Shown piece by piece: positions 1 to 5,045 of a DNA stretch of 6,750 nt (the first letter of the stretch is position 1; each line of letters opens with the position of its first letter). Made by a program: the position numbers and the translations under genes. The notes beneath the pieces are model-generated. The model had not been told where the DNA came from, searched no databases, and saw only the letters and a program-made list of their open reading frames with translations. Source of the DNA: Marivivens sp. (GTDB taxonomy: Bacteria; Pseudomonadota; Alphaproteobacteria; Rhodobacterales; Rhodobacteraceae); contig JAHEBR010000115.1 in the NCBI GenBank assembly GCA_024642185.1, positions 1 through 6,750 of the forward strand. The letters run 5' to 3'.

Positions 1-937
1 CGATGGTCTGTTGCGCGCGTTCGACGAGGGCGACGATATCGCCCATGCCAAGGATACGGCCCGCGATCCGGCCCGGCTCGAAGGTCTCGATGGCGTCCAT
101 CTTCTCGCCGAGGCCGACGAAGCGGATGGGCTTGCCGGTCACGGCCCGCATCGACAGCGCCGCACCGCCGCGGCCGTCGCCGTCCATGCGGGTCAGGACA
201 ACGCCGGTCACGCCGATCTTGGCGTCAAACTCGGTGGCCACATTCACCGCATCCTGGCCGGTCAGGCCATCGACCACGAGAAGCGTCTCGCGCGGCTTGA
301 CCACATCGCGCACATCGGCGGCCTGCTGGATCAGCTCGGCGTCGATATGCAGACGGCCCGCGGTGTCGAGCATATAGACGTCATAGCCGCCAAGGCTCGC
401 TTGGGTCTTGGCCCGCTTGGCGATCTGCACCGGCGTCTCGCCCTTGACGATCGGCAGGGTATCCACGCCGATCTGGCGCCCGAGGATCTGCAGCTGCTCC
501 ATCGCGGCGGGGCGGTTCACGTCGAGCGAGGCCATCAAAACCCGCTTGCCTTCGCGCTCGGTCAGACGTTTGGCGAGCTTGGCGGTTGTGGTCGTCTTGC
601 CCGAGCCCTGAAGGCCGACCATCAGGATCGGCGCGGGTGGGTTGTCGATCTTGAGCGCACCGGGATCTTCCGTGCCGGTCAGGACATTGACCAGCTCGTC
701 ATGCACGATCTTGACGACCTGCTGGCCCGGCGTGATCGACTTGGTCACGGCTTGGCCGGTGGCCTTGGCTTGAATGGCCGCCACAAAATCGCGGGCGACA
801 GGCAGCGAGACGTCAGCCTCGAGAAGCGCCACGCGCACTTCGCGCAGGGCGGTCTTCACATCATCTTCCGAAAGAGCGCCCTGCTTGGTCAGCCGGTCGA
901 AGACACCTGACAGGCGTTCGGAAAGTGATTCAAACAT
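1..937 (-). CDS. ffh: Signal recognition particle GTPase Ffh (C-terminal M domain beyond the left edge)
   Basis: Ffh is the GTPase of the bacterial signal recognition particle. It binds SRP RNA and signal sequences through its M domain and docks with FtsY to deliver inner-membrane proteins co-translationally. About 312 codons are visible, covering the N domain (about 1-90, starting MFESLSERLSGVFDRL) and the G domain. G-domain motifs are all present: P-loop GLQGSGKT (108-115), DVNRPAA (139-145), DTAGR (191-195), TRMDGDGRGG (249-258), then the GLGEK closing motif. The last visible residues, RIAGRILGMGDIVALVERAQ and what follows, are the usual run-up to the M domain, so the gene is truncated only by the window. 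The ATG at 937 has a strong Shine-Dalgarno AAGGAG (946-951, minus) 8 bases upstream. The G4 motif reads TRMD rather than the commoner TKMD. It is transcribed divergently from the LysR gene. The family is unmistakable. Confidence 0.97.
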   Translation of the reverse strand, partial: MFESLSERLSGVFDRLTKQGALSEDDVKTALREVRVALLEADVSLPVARDFVAAIQAKATGQAVTKSITPGQQVVKIVHDELVNVLTGTEDPGALKIDNPPAPILMVGLQGSGKTTTTAKLAKRLTEREGKRVLMASLDVNRPAAMEQLQILGRQIGVDTLPIVKGETPVQIAKRAKTQASLGGYDVYMLDTAGRLHIDAELIQQAADVRDVVKPRETLLVVDGLTGQDAVNVATEFDAKIGVTGVVLTRMDGDGRGGAALSMRAVTGKPIRFVGLGEKMDAIETFEPGRIAGRILGMGDIVALVERAQQTI

Positions 938-993
938 GCCTCGGTCTCCTTCAGACCCGTTTCCACATAGTCCCAGATAGGTCGGGACCGCTC

Positions 994-1022
994 ATATCAC
1001 AAACGCACCAAGATGCGTTCAA
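994..1022 (-). promoter_or_regulatory. Candidate sigma-70 promoter of ffh
   Basis: On the minus strand, TTGAAC (1017-1022) is followed after 17 bases by TGATAT (994-999), which would start transcription near 987 and give a leader of about 50 bases before the ffh ATG. The -35 matches consensus at 4 of 6 positions and the -10 at only 3 of 6. The assignment rests on spacing and position and is weak. The spacer contains the inverted repeat AACGCA/TGCGTT (1002-1007 and 1014-1019). Confidence 0.3.
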
Positions 1023-1074
1023 ACGAATTGCGCGCCCACGGGCAACGCACCAAACGTATTGCGCGCCCACGGGC
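1020..1074. repeat. Direct repeat pair, 24 bp units at 31-bp period, with palindromic GC cores
   Basis: Positions 1020-1043 and 1051-1074 are the same 24 bases except for one mismatch (1026 A versus 1057 T). Each ends in ATTGCGCGCCCACGGGC. The second copy extends into a perfect 7-bp inverted repeat CGCGCCC-AC-GGGCGCG (1062-1077), while the first has only a GCCC-AC-GGGC core. The sequence AACGCACCA also occurs twice, at 1002-1010 and 1044-1052. The block lies just upstream of the candidate ffh promoter. It could be a regulator-binding array, a remnant of a dispersed intergenic repeat, or a replication slippage product. No function is assigned. Confidence 0.75.
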
Positions 1075-1210
1075 GCGACGCGCTGGTGGACGGCGATCCC
1101 CGCAATTGGGCGAGGACCGGAAGACAGAGTGCTTCCGGAGATTGGCCGCCGTTTAGGCCTTGCGCGCGGGGGAGTCAAGCAGAGCAGGCGTCGAAAAGGG
1201 GAAATCGCCC

Positions 1211-1238
1211 TTGCTGCATTGAACAGAACGGCTAGATT
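1211..1238 (+). promoter_or_regulatory. Weak candidate promoter of the LysR-transporter pair
   Basis: TTGCTG (1211-1216), a 16-base spacer and TAGATT (1233-1238) lie about 37 bases upstream of the chosen ATG. Matches to consensus are 3 of 6 and 4 of 6. If used, transcription would begin near 1245, which would also place the alternative GTG at 1251 almost at the transcript 5' end and favour the ATG at 1275. Confidence 0.25.
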
Positions 1239-1274
1239 CCCCTTGGAGATGTGAATCGGCGCACAGAAGGGCCC

Positions 1275-2153
1275 ATGGAACACTGGGACGAGATCAGAAC
1301 CGCCTATCAGGTGGCCAAGCAGGGGACGGTCAGCGGCGCGGCCGATGTCTTGGGCGTGCACCACGCCACCGTGATCCGCCATATCGACGCGCTTGAAGCG
1401 CGGCTCGGGGCCAAGCTTTTCCAGCGCCACGCCCGCGGCTATACGCCGACCGAGGCGGGGCACGACCTTTTGCGGGTGGCGGGCGCCACCGACGACCAGT
1501 TTCAGCAGCTGGCGGGGCGGATACGCGGGCAGGGCGAGGGGGTGATCGGTGATCTCGTGGTCACCTCGCTGCCTTTGGTCAGCCATGTGCTGACGCCGAT
1601 CCTCGTCGGTTTCCAGCAGGAAAACCCGGGCCTGCATATCCGCTATCTCACCTCCGACCGCCTCTTTCGGCTGGAATACGGCGAGGCCCATGTCGCGCTT
1701 CGGGCGGGCAATGCCCCGCAAGAGCCCGACAACGTGGTTCAGCCCTTCGGTCAGTTCCGCGCCGCGCTGGTGGCCTCGGACGCCTATATTGCCCGCTTTG
1801 GGATGCCGAAGGATGCAGGCGACCTCGCCAACCACTGGTTCGTCGCCAATGACGTGACAGGAAGCCGCGCACCTTGGAGCGACTGGATCAAGACACTCGC
1901 GGGCGCCGAGCGGATCATCTTCCGCACCAGTGACGACAAGGCGATGCGGGGCGCCATCCAAGAAGGGGCGGGGCTTGGCTTCGTTGCCAACTGGGAAGCC
2001 GAGAACGATCCGGGCCTTCACCGCGTCTTGCCCTGCCGCGACGAATGGTCTGTCCGGCTCTGGCTTGTGACCCACGTTGATCTGCATCGAACACCGAAGG
2101 TTCAGGGTTTTCTGCACTATCTGAAATCCCGCGCCCATGAGGTGACGCTTTGA
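1275..2153 (+). CDS. LysR-family transcriptional regulator
   Basis: This is a DNA-binding regulator of about 292 residues, the normal LysR length. The N-terminal winged helix-turn-helix spans about residues 1-60: helix-turn-helix around GAADVLGVHHATVIRHIDALEARLG, then the LFQRHARGYTPTEAG wing typical of the family. The rest is a periplasmic-binding-like effector domain, beginning near GVIGDLVVTSLP, that would sense an unidentified small molecule. The ATG at 1275 is chosen because it places the HTH at the family-standard distance from the N-terminus and has AGAAGG (1265-1270) just upstream. An in-frame GTG at 1251 (8 residues longer) has GGAG only two bases away and is less likely. Unlike many LysR genes, which are divergent from their target, this one overlaps the following transporter gene by 4 bases, so it probably shares a transcript with it and may control both. 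The effector is unknown. Confidence 0.92.
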   Translation: MEHWDEIRTAYQVAKQGTVSGAADVLGVHHATVIRHIDALEARLGAKLFQRHARGYTPTEAGHDLLRVAGATDDQFQQLAGRIRGQGEGVIGDLVVTSLPLVSHVLTPILVGFQQENPGLHIRYLTSDRLFRLEYGEAHVALRAGNAPQEPDNVVQPFGQFRAALVASDAYIARFGMPKDAGDLANHWFVANDVTGSRAPWSDWIKTLAGAERIIFRTSDDKAMRGAIQEGAGLGFVANWEAENDPGLHRVLPCRDEWSVRLWLVTHVDLHRTPKVQGFLHYLKSRAHEVTL

Positions 2154-3028
2154 TCCCACGCGCCTATCAGGGGCATGTCGCCATGCTCCTCTTCTCTGCG
2201 CTTGTCGCTGGGTCTTTCTCGCTCGGAGCCAAGGTGGGCGACCTGATCTCGCCCGCCGCGATCAACGCCGTGCGCTTCTGGATTGCCGCCGCCATCGTCG
2301 CCGGAATTGCCATGGCGCGGGGCGGCATCCCCCTCGCGACCTTCCGCGCACCGTGGCGCTATCTGATCCTTGGCGGGCTTTTCTCGATCTACTTCGTGCT
2401 GATGTTCGAGGGTCTGAAAACCGCGGCGCCGGTCAGCGCGGCGGCGGTCTTTACCCTCACGCCGATCATGTCGGGCATTTTCGGCTGGCTCCTCCTGCGG
2501 CAAGTCATGACCGCGCGCATTGCCTTGGCCCTTGGGGTCGGCGGCGCGGGGGCGATCTGGGTGATCTTCCGGGGCGACCCTGCCGCACTTCTTTCGCTCG
2601 ATATCGGCAAGGGCGAGCTGATCTATTTCGTGGGCTGTATCTCACACGCGATCTATACGCCGATGGTGCGCAAGCTGAACCGGGGCGAAAGCGCCTTTCA
2701 CTTCACGTTGGGGATGCTTCTCGCGGGCGGCCTGATCCTGACGACATGGGCCTGGGGCGATATCCGCGCGACCGATTGGGCGCATCTGCCCGCCATCGTC
2801 TGGATCACGCTCTTCTATACGGCGATCTTTGCCAGTGCTGCGACCTTCGTTCTTTTGCAATTCGCGACCCTGCGGCTGCCCTCGTCCAAGGTCATGGCCT
2901 ATACCTATCTCACGCCAAGCTGGGTGATCCTGTGGCAGCTGGCGCTGGGCGAAGGCGGACCATCCGCGATTGTCTTGATCGGCTTTGCCCTGACGATCGG
3001 CGCGCTACTCCTTCTCCTCAAGGAGTGA
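2150..3028 (+). CDS. EamA/DMT-superfamily transporter
   Basis: This is an inner-membrane protein of 292 residues made almost entirely of hydrophobic helices, with two tandem five-helix EamA units. Approximate helices are 8-28, 37-57, 69-89, 92-114, 121-139, 150-170, 182-202, 212-235, 242-262 and 270-290. Family hallmarks include the INAVRFWIAA segment of helix 2, the FTLTPIMSGIFGWLLL segment of helix 4, and its counterpart AYTYLTPSWVILWQLALGE in the second half. Members export or import metabolites such as amino acids, drugs or nucleotide sugars, and the substrate cannot be read from sequence. The start is TTG at 2150, overlapping the LysR stop (TTGA). GAGGTG (2139-2144) gives a Shine-Dalgarno 5 bases upstream. 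The first downstream in-frame ATG (2183) would cut into helix 1. The 3' end overlaps the convergent ArsR gene by 24 bp with no terminator visible between them. Confidence 0.93.
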   Translation: MIPRAYQGHVAMLLFSALVAGSFSLGAKVGDLISPAAINAVRFWIAAAIVAGIAMARGGIPLATFRAPWRYLILGGLFSIYFVLMFEGLKTAAPVSAAAVFTLTPIMSGIFGWLLLRQVMTARIALALGVGGAGAIWVIFRGDPAALLSLDIGKGELIYFVGCISHAIYTPMVRKLNRGESAFHFTLGMLLAGGLILTTWAWGDIRATDWAHLPAIVWITLFYTAIFASAATFVLLQFATLRLPSSKVMAYTYLTPSWVILWQLALGEGGPSAIVLIGFALTIGALLLLLKE

Positions 3029-3352
3029 GGGATCGGCCAGTTCGGCATCGAGGAACCGCTCGAAGGCGTCGAGATCAAGCCCCTCCATCATGCCAAAGCC
3101 CTGCATCCAGACGCTCGCCTCGCGCAGCGCGTCGGGTTCGAGCTTGCACCATTTCACCCGCCCCCGCCGTTCCTGGCTGATGAGGCCCGCATTGGTCAGG
3201 ACGGTCAGGTGCTTGGAAATCGCGGCGAGCGACATCTCGAAAGGTTCGGCCACATCCGTCACCGCCATGTCGTCTTCCAGAAGCATGGCGAGGATCGCCC
3301 GACGGGTCGGGTCGGCGAGGGCGGAGAAGACGGTGTCGAGCGTGGCGGCCAT
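3005..3352 (-). CDS. ArsR-family winged-helix repressor (non-metal type)
   Basis: This is a 115-residue ArsR/SmtB-fold dimeric repressor. MAATLDTVFSALADPTRRAI is the family's typical opening, followed by helix-turn-helix 30-58 (recognition helix around SLAAISKHLTVLTNAGLI) and the wing ERRGRVKWCKLEP (61-73). The CxC metal-sensing motif of classical ArsR is absent and the only cysteine is Cys69. It therefore belongs with the ArsR subfamily often found next to AHSA1/START-domain genes, although no such partner is present here. The start is ATG at 3352. An in-frame TTG at 3364 would add four residues, and neither has a good Shine-Dalgarno. The gene is convergent with the EamA gene and divergent from the atp operon. 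A palindrome upstream (3384-3399) suggests autorepression. The ligand and targets are unknown. Confidence 0.92.
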   Translation of the reverse strand: MAATLDTVFSALADPTRRAILAMLLEDDMAVTDVAEPFEMSLAAISKHLTVLTNAGLISQERRGRVKWCKLEPDALREASVWMQGFGMMEGLDLDAFERFLDAELADPSLLEEKE

Positions 3353-3383
3353 GGCGAAGATCAACGTGGGTGGCTGCGGATTG

Positions 3384-3399
3384 TCAACCGGTTGGTTGA
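3384..3399. promoter_or_regulatory. Palindromic operator candidate for the ArsR repressor
   Basis: TCAACC-GGTT-GGTTGA is a perfect 6-bp inverted repeat with a 4-base spacer, 32 bases upstream of the ArsR ATG. AACC/GGTT half-sites of this kind are common operators of small ArsR repressors (family knowledge, not tested here). On the minus strand it sits where transcription would start from a CTGCCA (3421-3426)/CATATT (3399-3404) promoter with a 16-base spacer, and it also contains part of a TTGACA hexamer (3382-3387). Binding there would block initiation. Confidence 0.55.
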
Positions 3400-3524
3400 A
3401 TATGCGAATTTGCCTCGATTTGGCAGGATCGCGCTCGACGGGGCGGAAGGCCGGGCCGTGCTGCGGCGTGAAACGTCATATATATCAGTATGTTGAACGC
3501 AATGTCGCGGCGCTTTCCCGCTGC

Positions 3525-3553
3525 TTGACTCATAATCCCCCTCGAAATAGCAA
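3525..3553 (+). promoter_or_regulatory. Candidate promoter of the F0 atp operon
   Basis: TTGACT (3525-3530; 5 of 6 to the -35 consensus) is followed after 17 bases by TAGCAA (3548-3553; 3 of 6). Transcription would then begin near 3560, about 24 bases before the favoured GTG start of atpI. An alternative -10, CATAAT (3531-3536; 5 of 6), lacks a recognisable -35 at the proper distance. The TTGAC hexamer is the best -35 match in the region, but the choice between these is not settled by sequence. Confidence 0.35.
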
Positions 3554-3583
3554 GGCGCAGGATTCATGAGGGGGCCAAAGCCC

Positions 3584-3934
3584 GTGTCTGACCCGCATTC
3601 GAACGCCGACGCCGACCGTATGAAGGCGCTGGAAAACCGGATCGCCGCGGCCAAGCACAAGGATGCTGAGGTGCACCACATGAAGAAGGACTATTCCCAG
3701 GCGCAGCTTGCCTGGCGGATGGTCATCGAGCTTGTAGCCGGTCTTGGGATCGGCTTTGGCATCGGATACGGACTGGATACCCTCCTGGGGACCATGCCGA
3801 TTTTTCTGGTGCTGTTCATATTTCTGGGCCTGGCCGCGGGCGTGAAAACGATGCTGGCCTCGGCGCAGGAGATGCAGACGAAACAGCTGGCCAAAGAGGC
3901 CAGCAGAGACGAGGACGACGAACGTGGCGACTGA
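3584..3934 (+). CDS. atpI: F0F1 ATP synthase assembly subunit I (AtpI)
   Basis: AtpI is a small inner-membrane protein encoded first in many atp operons and implicated in c-ring assembly and in Mg2+ or Ca2+ handling. About 116 residues are predicted: a charged, helical N-terminus (DRMKALENRIAAAKHK), then two membrane helices (about 43-65, glycine-rich ELVAGLGIGFGIGYGLD; and 71-90, PIFLVLFIFLGLAAGVKTM), then a charged tail ending DEDDERGD. The tract LAWRMVIELVAGLGIGFGIGYGLD is characteristic of the alphaproteobacterial family. I favour the GTG at 3584, giving VSDPHSN..., because GAGGGGG (3568-3574) lies 9 bases upstream and homologues as I know them begin near MSDP. An ATG at 3566 would add six residues, with a poorer ribosome site. 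The 3' end overlaps atpB by 11 bases. Confidence 0.9.
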   Translation: MSDPHSNADADRMKALENRIAAAKHKDAEVHHMKKDYSQAQLAWRMVIELVAGLGIGFGIGYGLDTLLGTMPIFLVLFIFLGLAAGVKTMLASAQEMQTKQLAKEASRDEDDERGD

Positions 3935-4679
3935 AGCGCATGAAGAGGGCACCGGCCTTGTTTTCCACCCGCTGGATCAGTTCATCGTAAAGCCGCTTTT
4001 CGGTGAAGGCCCGATCCACTGGTACACGATCACCAACGCGACCCTGTGGATGGCTCTGTCGGTTGTCGCCATCATCGCTCTTTTCGTGCTTGGCAGCCGC
4101 GGCCGCGCGATCGTTCCGACCCGCACCCAGTCGATCGGCGAGCTGATCTATGGCTTCACCTACAAGATGGTTGAAGACGTCGCCGGCAAAGACGCGATCA
4201 AGTTCTTCCCCTATGTCCTGACGCTCTTCATGTTCGTCCTGTTCTCGAACTATCTCGGCCTGCTGCCGATGAGCTTTGCGACCACCTCGCACATCGCGGT
4301 GACCGCAGTTCTCGCCATGGCCGTGTTCCTGACCGTGACAATCGTTGGTTTCGTCAAGAACGGCACCAAATTCCTCGGGCTCTTCTGGGTTTCGTCGGCG
4401 CCCTTGGCGCTGCGCCCGATCCTCGCTGTGATCGAGCTCATTTCCTACTTCGTGCGCCCTGTCAGCCACTCGATCCGTCTTGGCGGCAACATCATGGCCG
4501 GCCACGCCGTTATGAAAGTGTTCGCGGGCTTTGCTGCCGTGGCTGTGATCAGCCCGGTTTCGGTCGGCGCCATCAGCGCGATCTATGGTCTTGAGATGCT
4601 GGTTGCCGGCGTTCAGGCCTACGTTTTCACCATCCTGACCTGCGTCTATCTGAAAGACGCGCTCCATCCGGGGCACTAA
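3924..4679 (+). CDS. atpB: F0 ATP synthase subunit a
   Basis: Subunit a forms the two proton half-channels against the rotating c-ring. It has 251 residues and hydrophobic segments near 41-58, 95-115, 122-145, 158-178, 188-212 and 215-245. The essential arginine is Arg185 in SHSIRLGGNIMAGH, equivalent to E. coli Arg210, with Asn189 matching Asn214. LQAFIF-like VQAYVFTILTCVYL (230-243) with Gln231 matches E. coli Gln252. The positions of E. coli Glu219 and His245 are held by His194 and Glu224, an exchange also known in mitochondrial-type subunits. The start is GTG at 3924, inside the end of atpI (11-base overlap), with GAGG (3911-3914) 9 bases upstream. The overlap suggests translational coupling. 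The N-terminus, MATEAHEEGTGLVFHPLDQF, is typical of alphaproteobacteria. Confidence 0.97.
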   Translation: MATEAHEEGTGLVFHPLDQFIVKPLFGEGPIHWYTITNATLWMALSVVAIIALFVLGSRGRAIVPTRTQSIGELIYGFTYKMVEDVAGKDAIKFFPYVLTLFMFVLFSNYLGLLPMSFATTSHIAVTAVLAMAVFLTVTIVGFVKNGTKFLGLFWVSSAPLALRPILAVIELISYFVRPVSHSIRLGGNIMAGHAVMKVFAGFAAVAVISPVSVGAISAIYGLEMLVAGVQAYVFTILTCVYLKDALHPGH

Positions 4680-4723
4680 GGCCAGGACATCTATCACCGC
4701 AATTCCATCGTAAGGAGAAAATC

Positions 4724-4960
4724 ATGGAAGGCGATATCGCTCAACTCGGTCAATTCATTGGTGCTGGTCTTGCCGGCATCGGTTCCGGCGCCGCCGCTAT
4801 CGGTGTGGGCCACGTCGCTGGCAACTACCTTGCCGGCGCCCTCCGCAACCCGTCGGCTGCTGCTTCGCAGACCGCCACTCTCTTCATCGGCATCGCCTTC
4901 GCCGAAGCGCTCGGGATCTTCTCGTTCCTCGTAGCACTTCTGCTGATGTTCGCCGTCTAA
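4724..4960 (+). CDS. atpE: F0 ATP synthase subunit c (proteolipid)
   Basis: This is the c-ring monomer: a 78-residue hairpin of two membrane helices that carries protons. Helix 1 (about 9-31) has the alternating glycines G18, G20 and G22 for tight ring packing. The cytoplasmic loop is RNP (41-43), which contacts the F1 rotor. Helix 2 (about 51-76) carries the proton-binding carboxylate Glu61 in IAFAEALGIF. No Na+-type coordination pattern is evident near it, so proton coupling is expected. The ATG at 4724 has a strong TAAGGAG (4711-4717) 6-7 bases upstream, the best ribosome site in the operon, in keeping with the roughly ten or more copies needed per enzyme. The 44 bases after atpB contain nothing else. 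A strong hairpin follows in the gap to atpF'. Confidence 0.98.
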   Translation: MEGDIAQLGQFIGAGLAGIGSGAAAIGVGHVAGNYLAGALRNPSAAASQTATLFIGIAFAEALGIFSFLVALLLMFAV

Positions 4961-4982
4961 GACCAAAGACGTGTCCTTACGG

Positions 4983-5015
4983 TCGGGGCGCGCGGGAACA
5001 AATCCGCGCCCCCGA
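4983..5015 (+). promoter_or_regulatory. Strong intercistronic hairpin after atpE
   Basis: Bases 4983-4995 can pair with 5004-5015 to give 12 pairs, mostly G-C, with a single bulged C at 4989 and the 8-base loop GAACAAAT (4996-5003). It begins 22 bases after the atpE stop. The following bases, TGACACTTTCAGG, contain no T-run, so a simple Rho-independent terminator is unlikely. A role as a 3' mRNA stabiliser or partial attenuator that raises atpE output relative to downstream genes is inferred, by analogy with the intercistronic hairpins of Rhodobacter puf mRNA. Confidence 0.65.
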
Positions 5016-5045
5016 TGACACTTTCAGGTCCGACGGAGAGACGAG

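Larger units (their letters stand above)
938..1274. other. Gene-free region between divergent ffh and LysR genes
   Basis: This stretch of about 340 bases holds no convincing coding sequence on either strand. It contains the ffh ribosome binding site (946-951), a short inverted repeat GTCCC/GGGAC (970-974 and 984-988) in the probable ffh leader, the direct repeat block at 1020-1077, a perfect 7-bp hairpin CCGGAAG/CTTCCGG (1117-1123 and 1132-1138, 8-base loop) with no T-tract on either side, and a weak promoter candidate for the LysR gene near its right end. Confidence 0.7.
3353..3583. other. Regulatory region between arsR-type gene and atp operon
   Basis: This is about 230 bases between divergent genes with no credible coding sequence. 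The left part carries the ArsR operator and promoter candidates. The middle holds an AT-rich patch around 3477-3486 (TATATATC) that stands out from the GC-rich surroundings. The right part carries the probable atp promoter elements and the inverted repeat CCCCCTC/GAGGGGG. Confidence 0.6.

Noticed and set aside
11..910. Long plus-strand open frame of about 299 codons opposite ffh
   Set aside because: It lies entirely antisense to the well-supported ffh coding sequence, whose motifs are intact. The translation is rich in His, Asp, Gly and Arg with no domain. It is a typical high-GC mirror frame.
1020..1074. Repeat pair as a CRISPR array
   Set aside because: There are only two units, the spacing leaves a 7-base gap, there is no spacer-sized unique sequence and no cas genes are present.
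1062..1077. GC palindrome as an intrinsic terminator
   Set aside because: A two-base centre and no T-run on either strand, and it lies between divergent genes where no transcript is expected to end.
1081..1160. Possible SRP RNA (ffs) next to ffh
   Set aside because: GGACCGGAAGACAG superficially recalls the conserved SRP RNA hairpin, but the asymmetric-loop bases (GGUCAGG and AGCAG) and the long paired arms of domain IV are absent.
951..2159. Minus-strand open frame of about 402 codons covering the LysR gene and its upstream region
   Set aside because: It mirrors the LysR gene, whose HTH and effector domain are recognisable on the plus strand. The antisense protein has no recognisable fold, and the frame runs through the repeat-rich intergenic DNA without coding character.
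3816..4697. Minus-strand open frame of about 293 codons opposite atpB
   Set aside because: It is antisense to atpB, with a composition dominated by His, Asp, Arg and Glu that reflects the complement of membrane-protein codons. No motif was found.
4983..5015. Intercistronic hairpin as an ordinary Rho-independent terminator
   Set aside because: The downstream bases lack a T-run, and the genes for two essential stalk subunits follow in the same direction, so full termination here is implausible.
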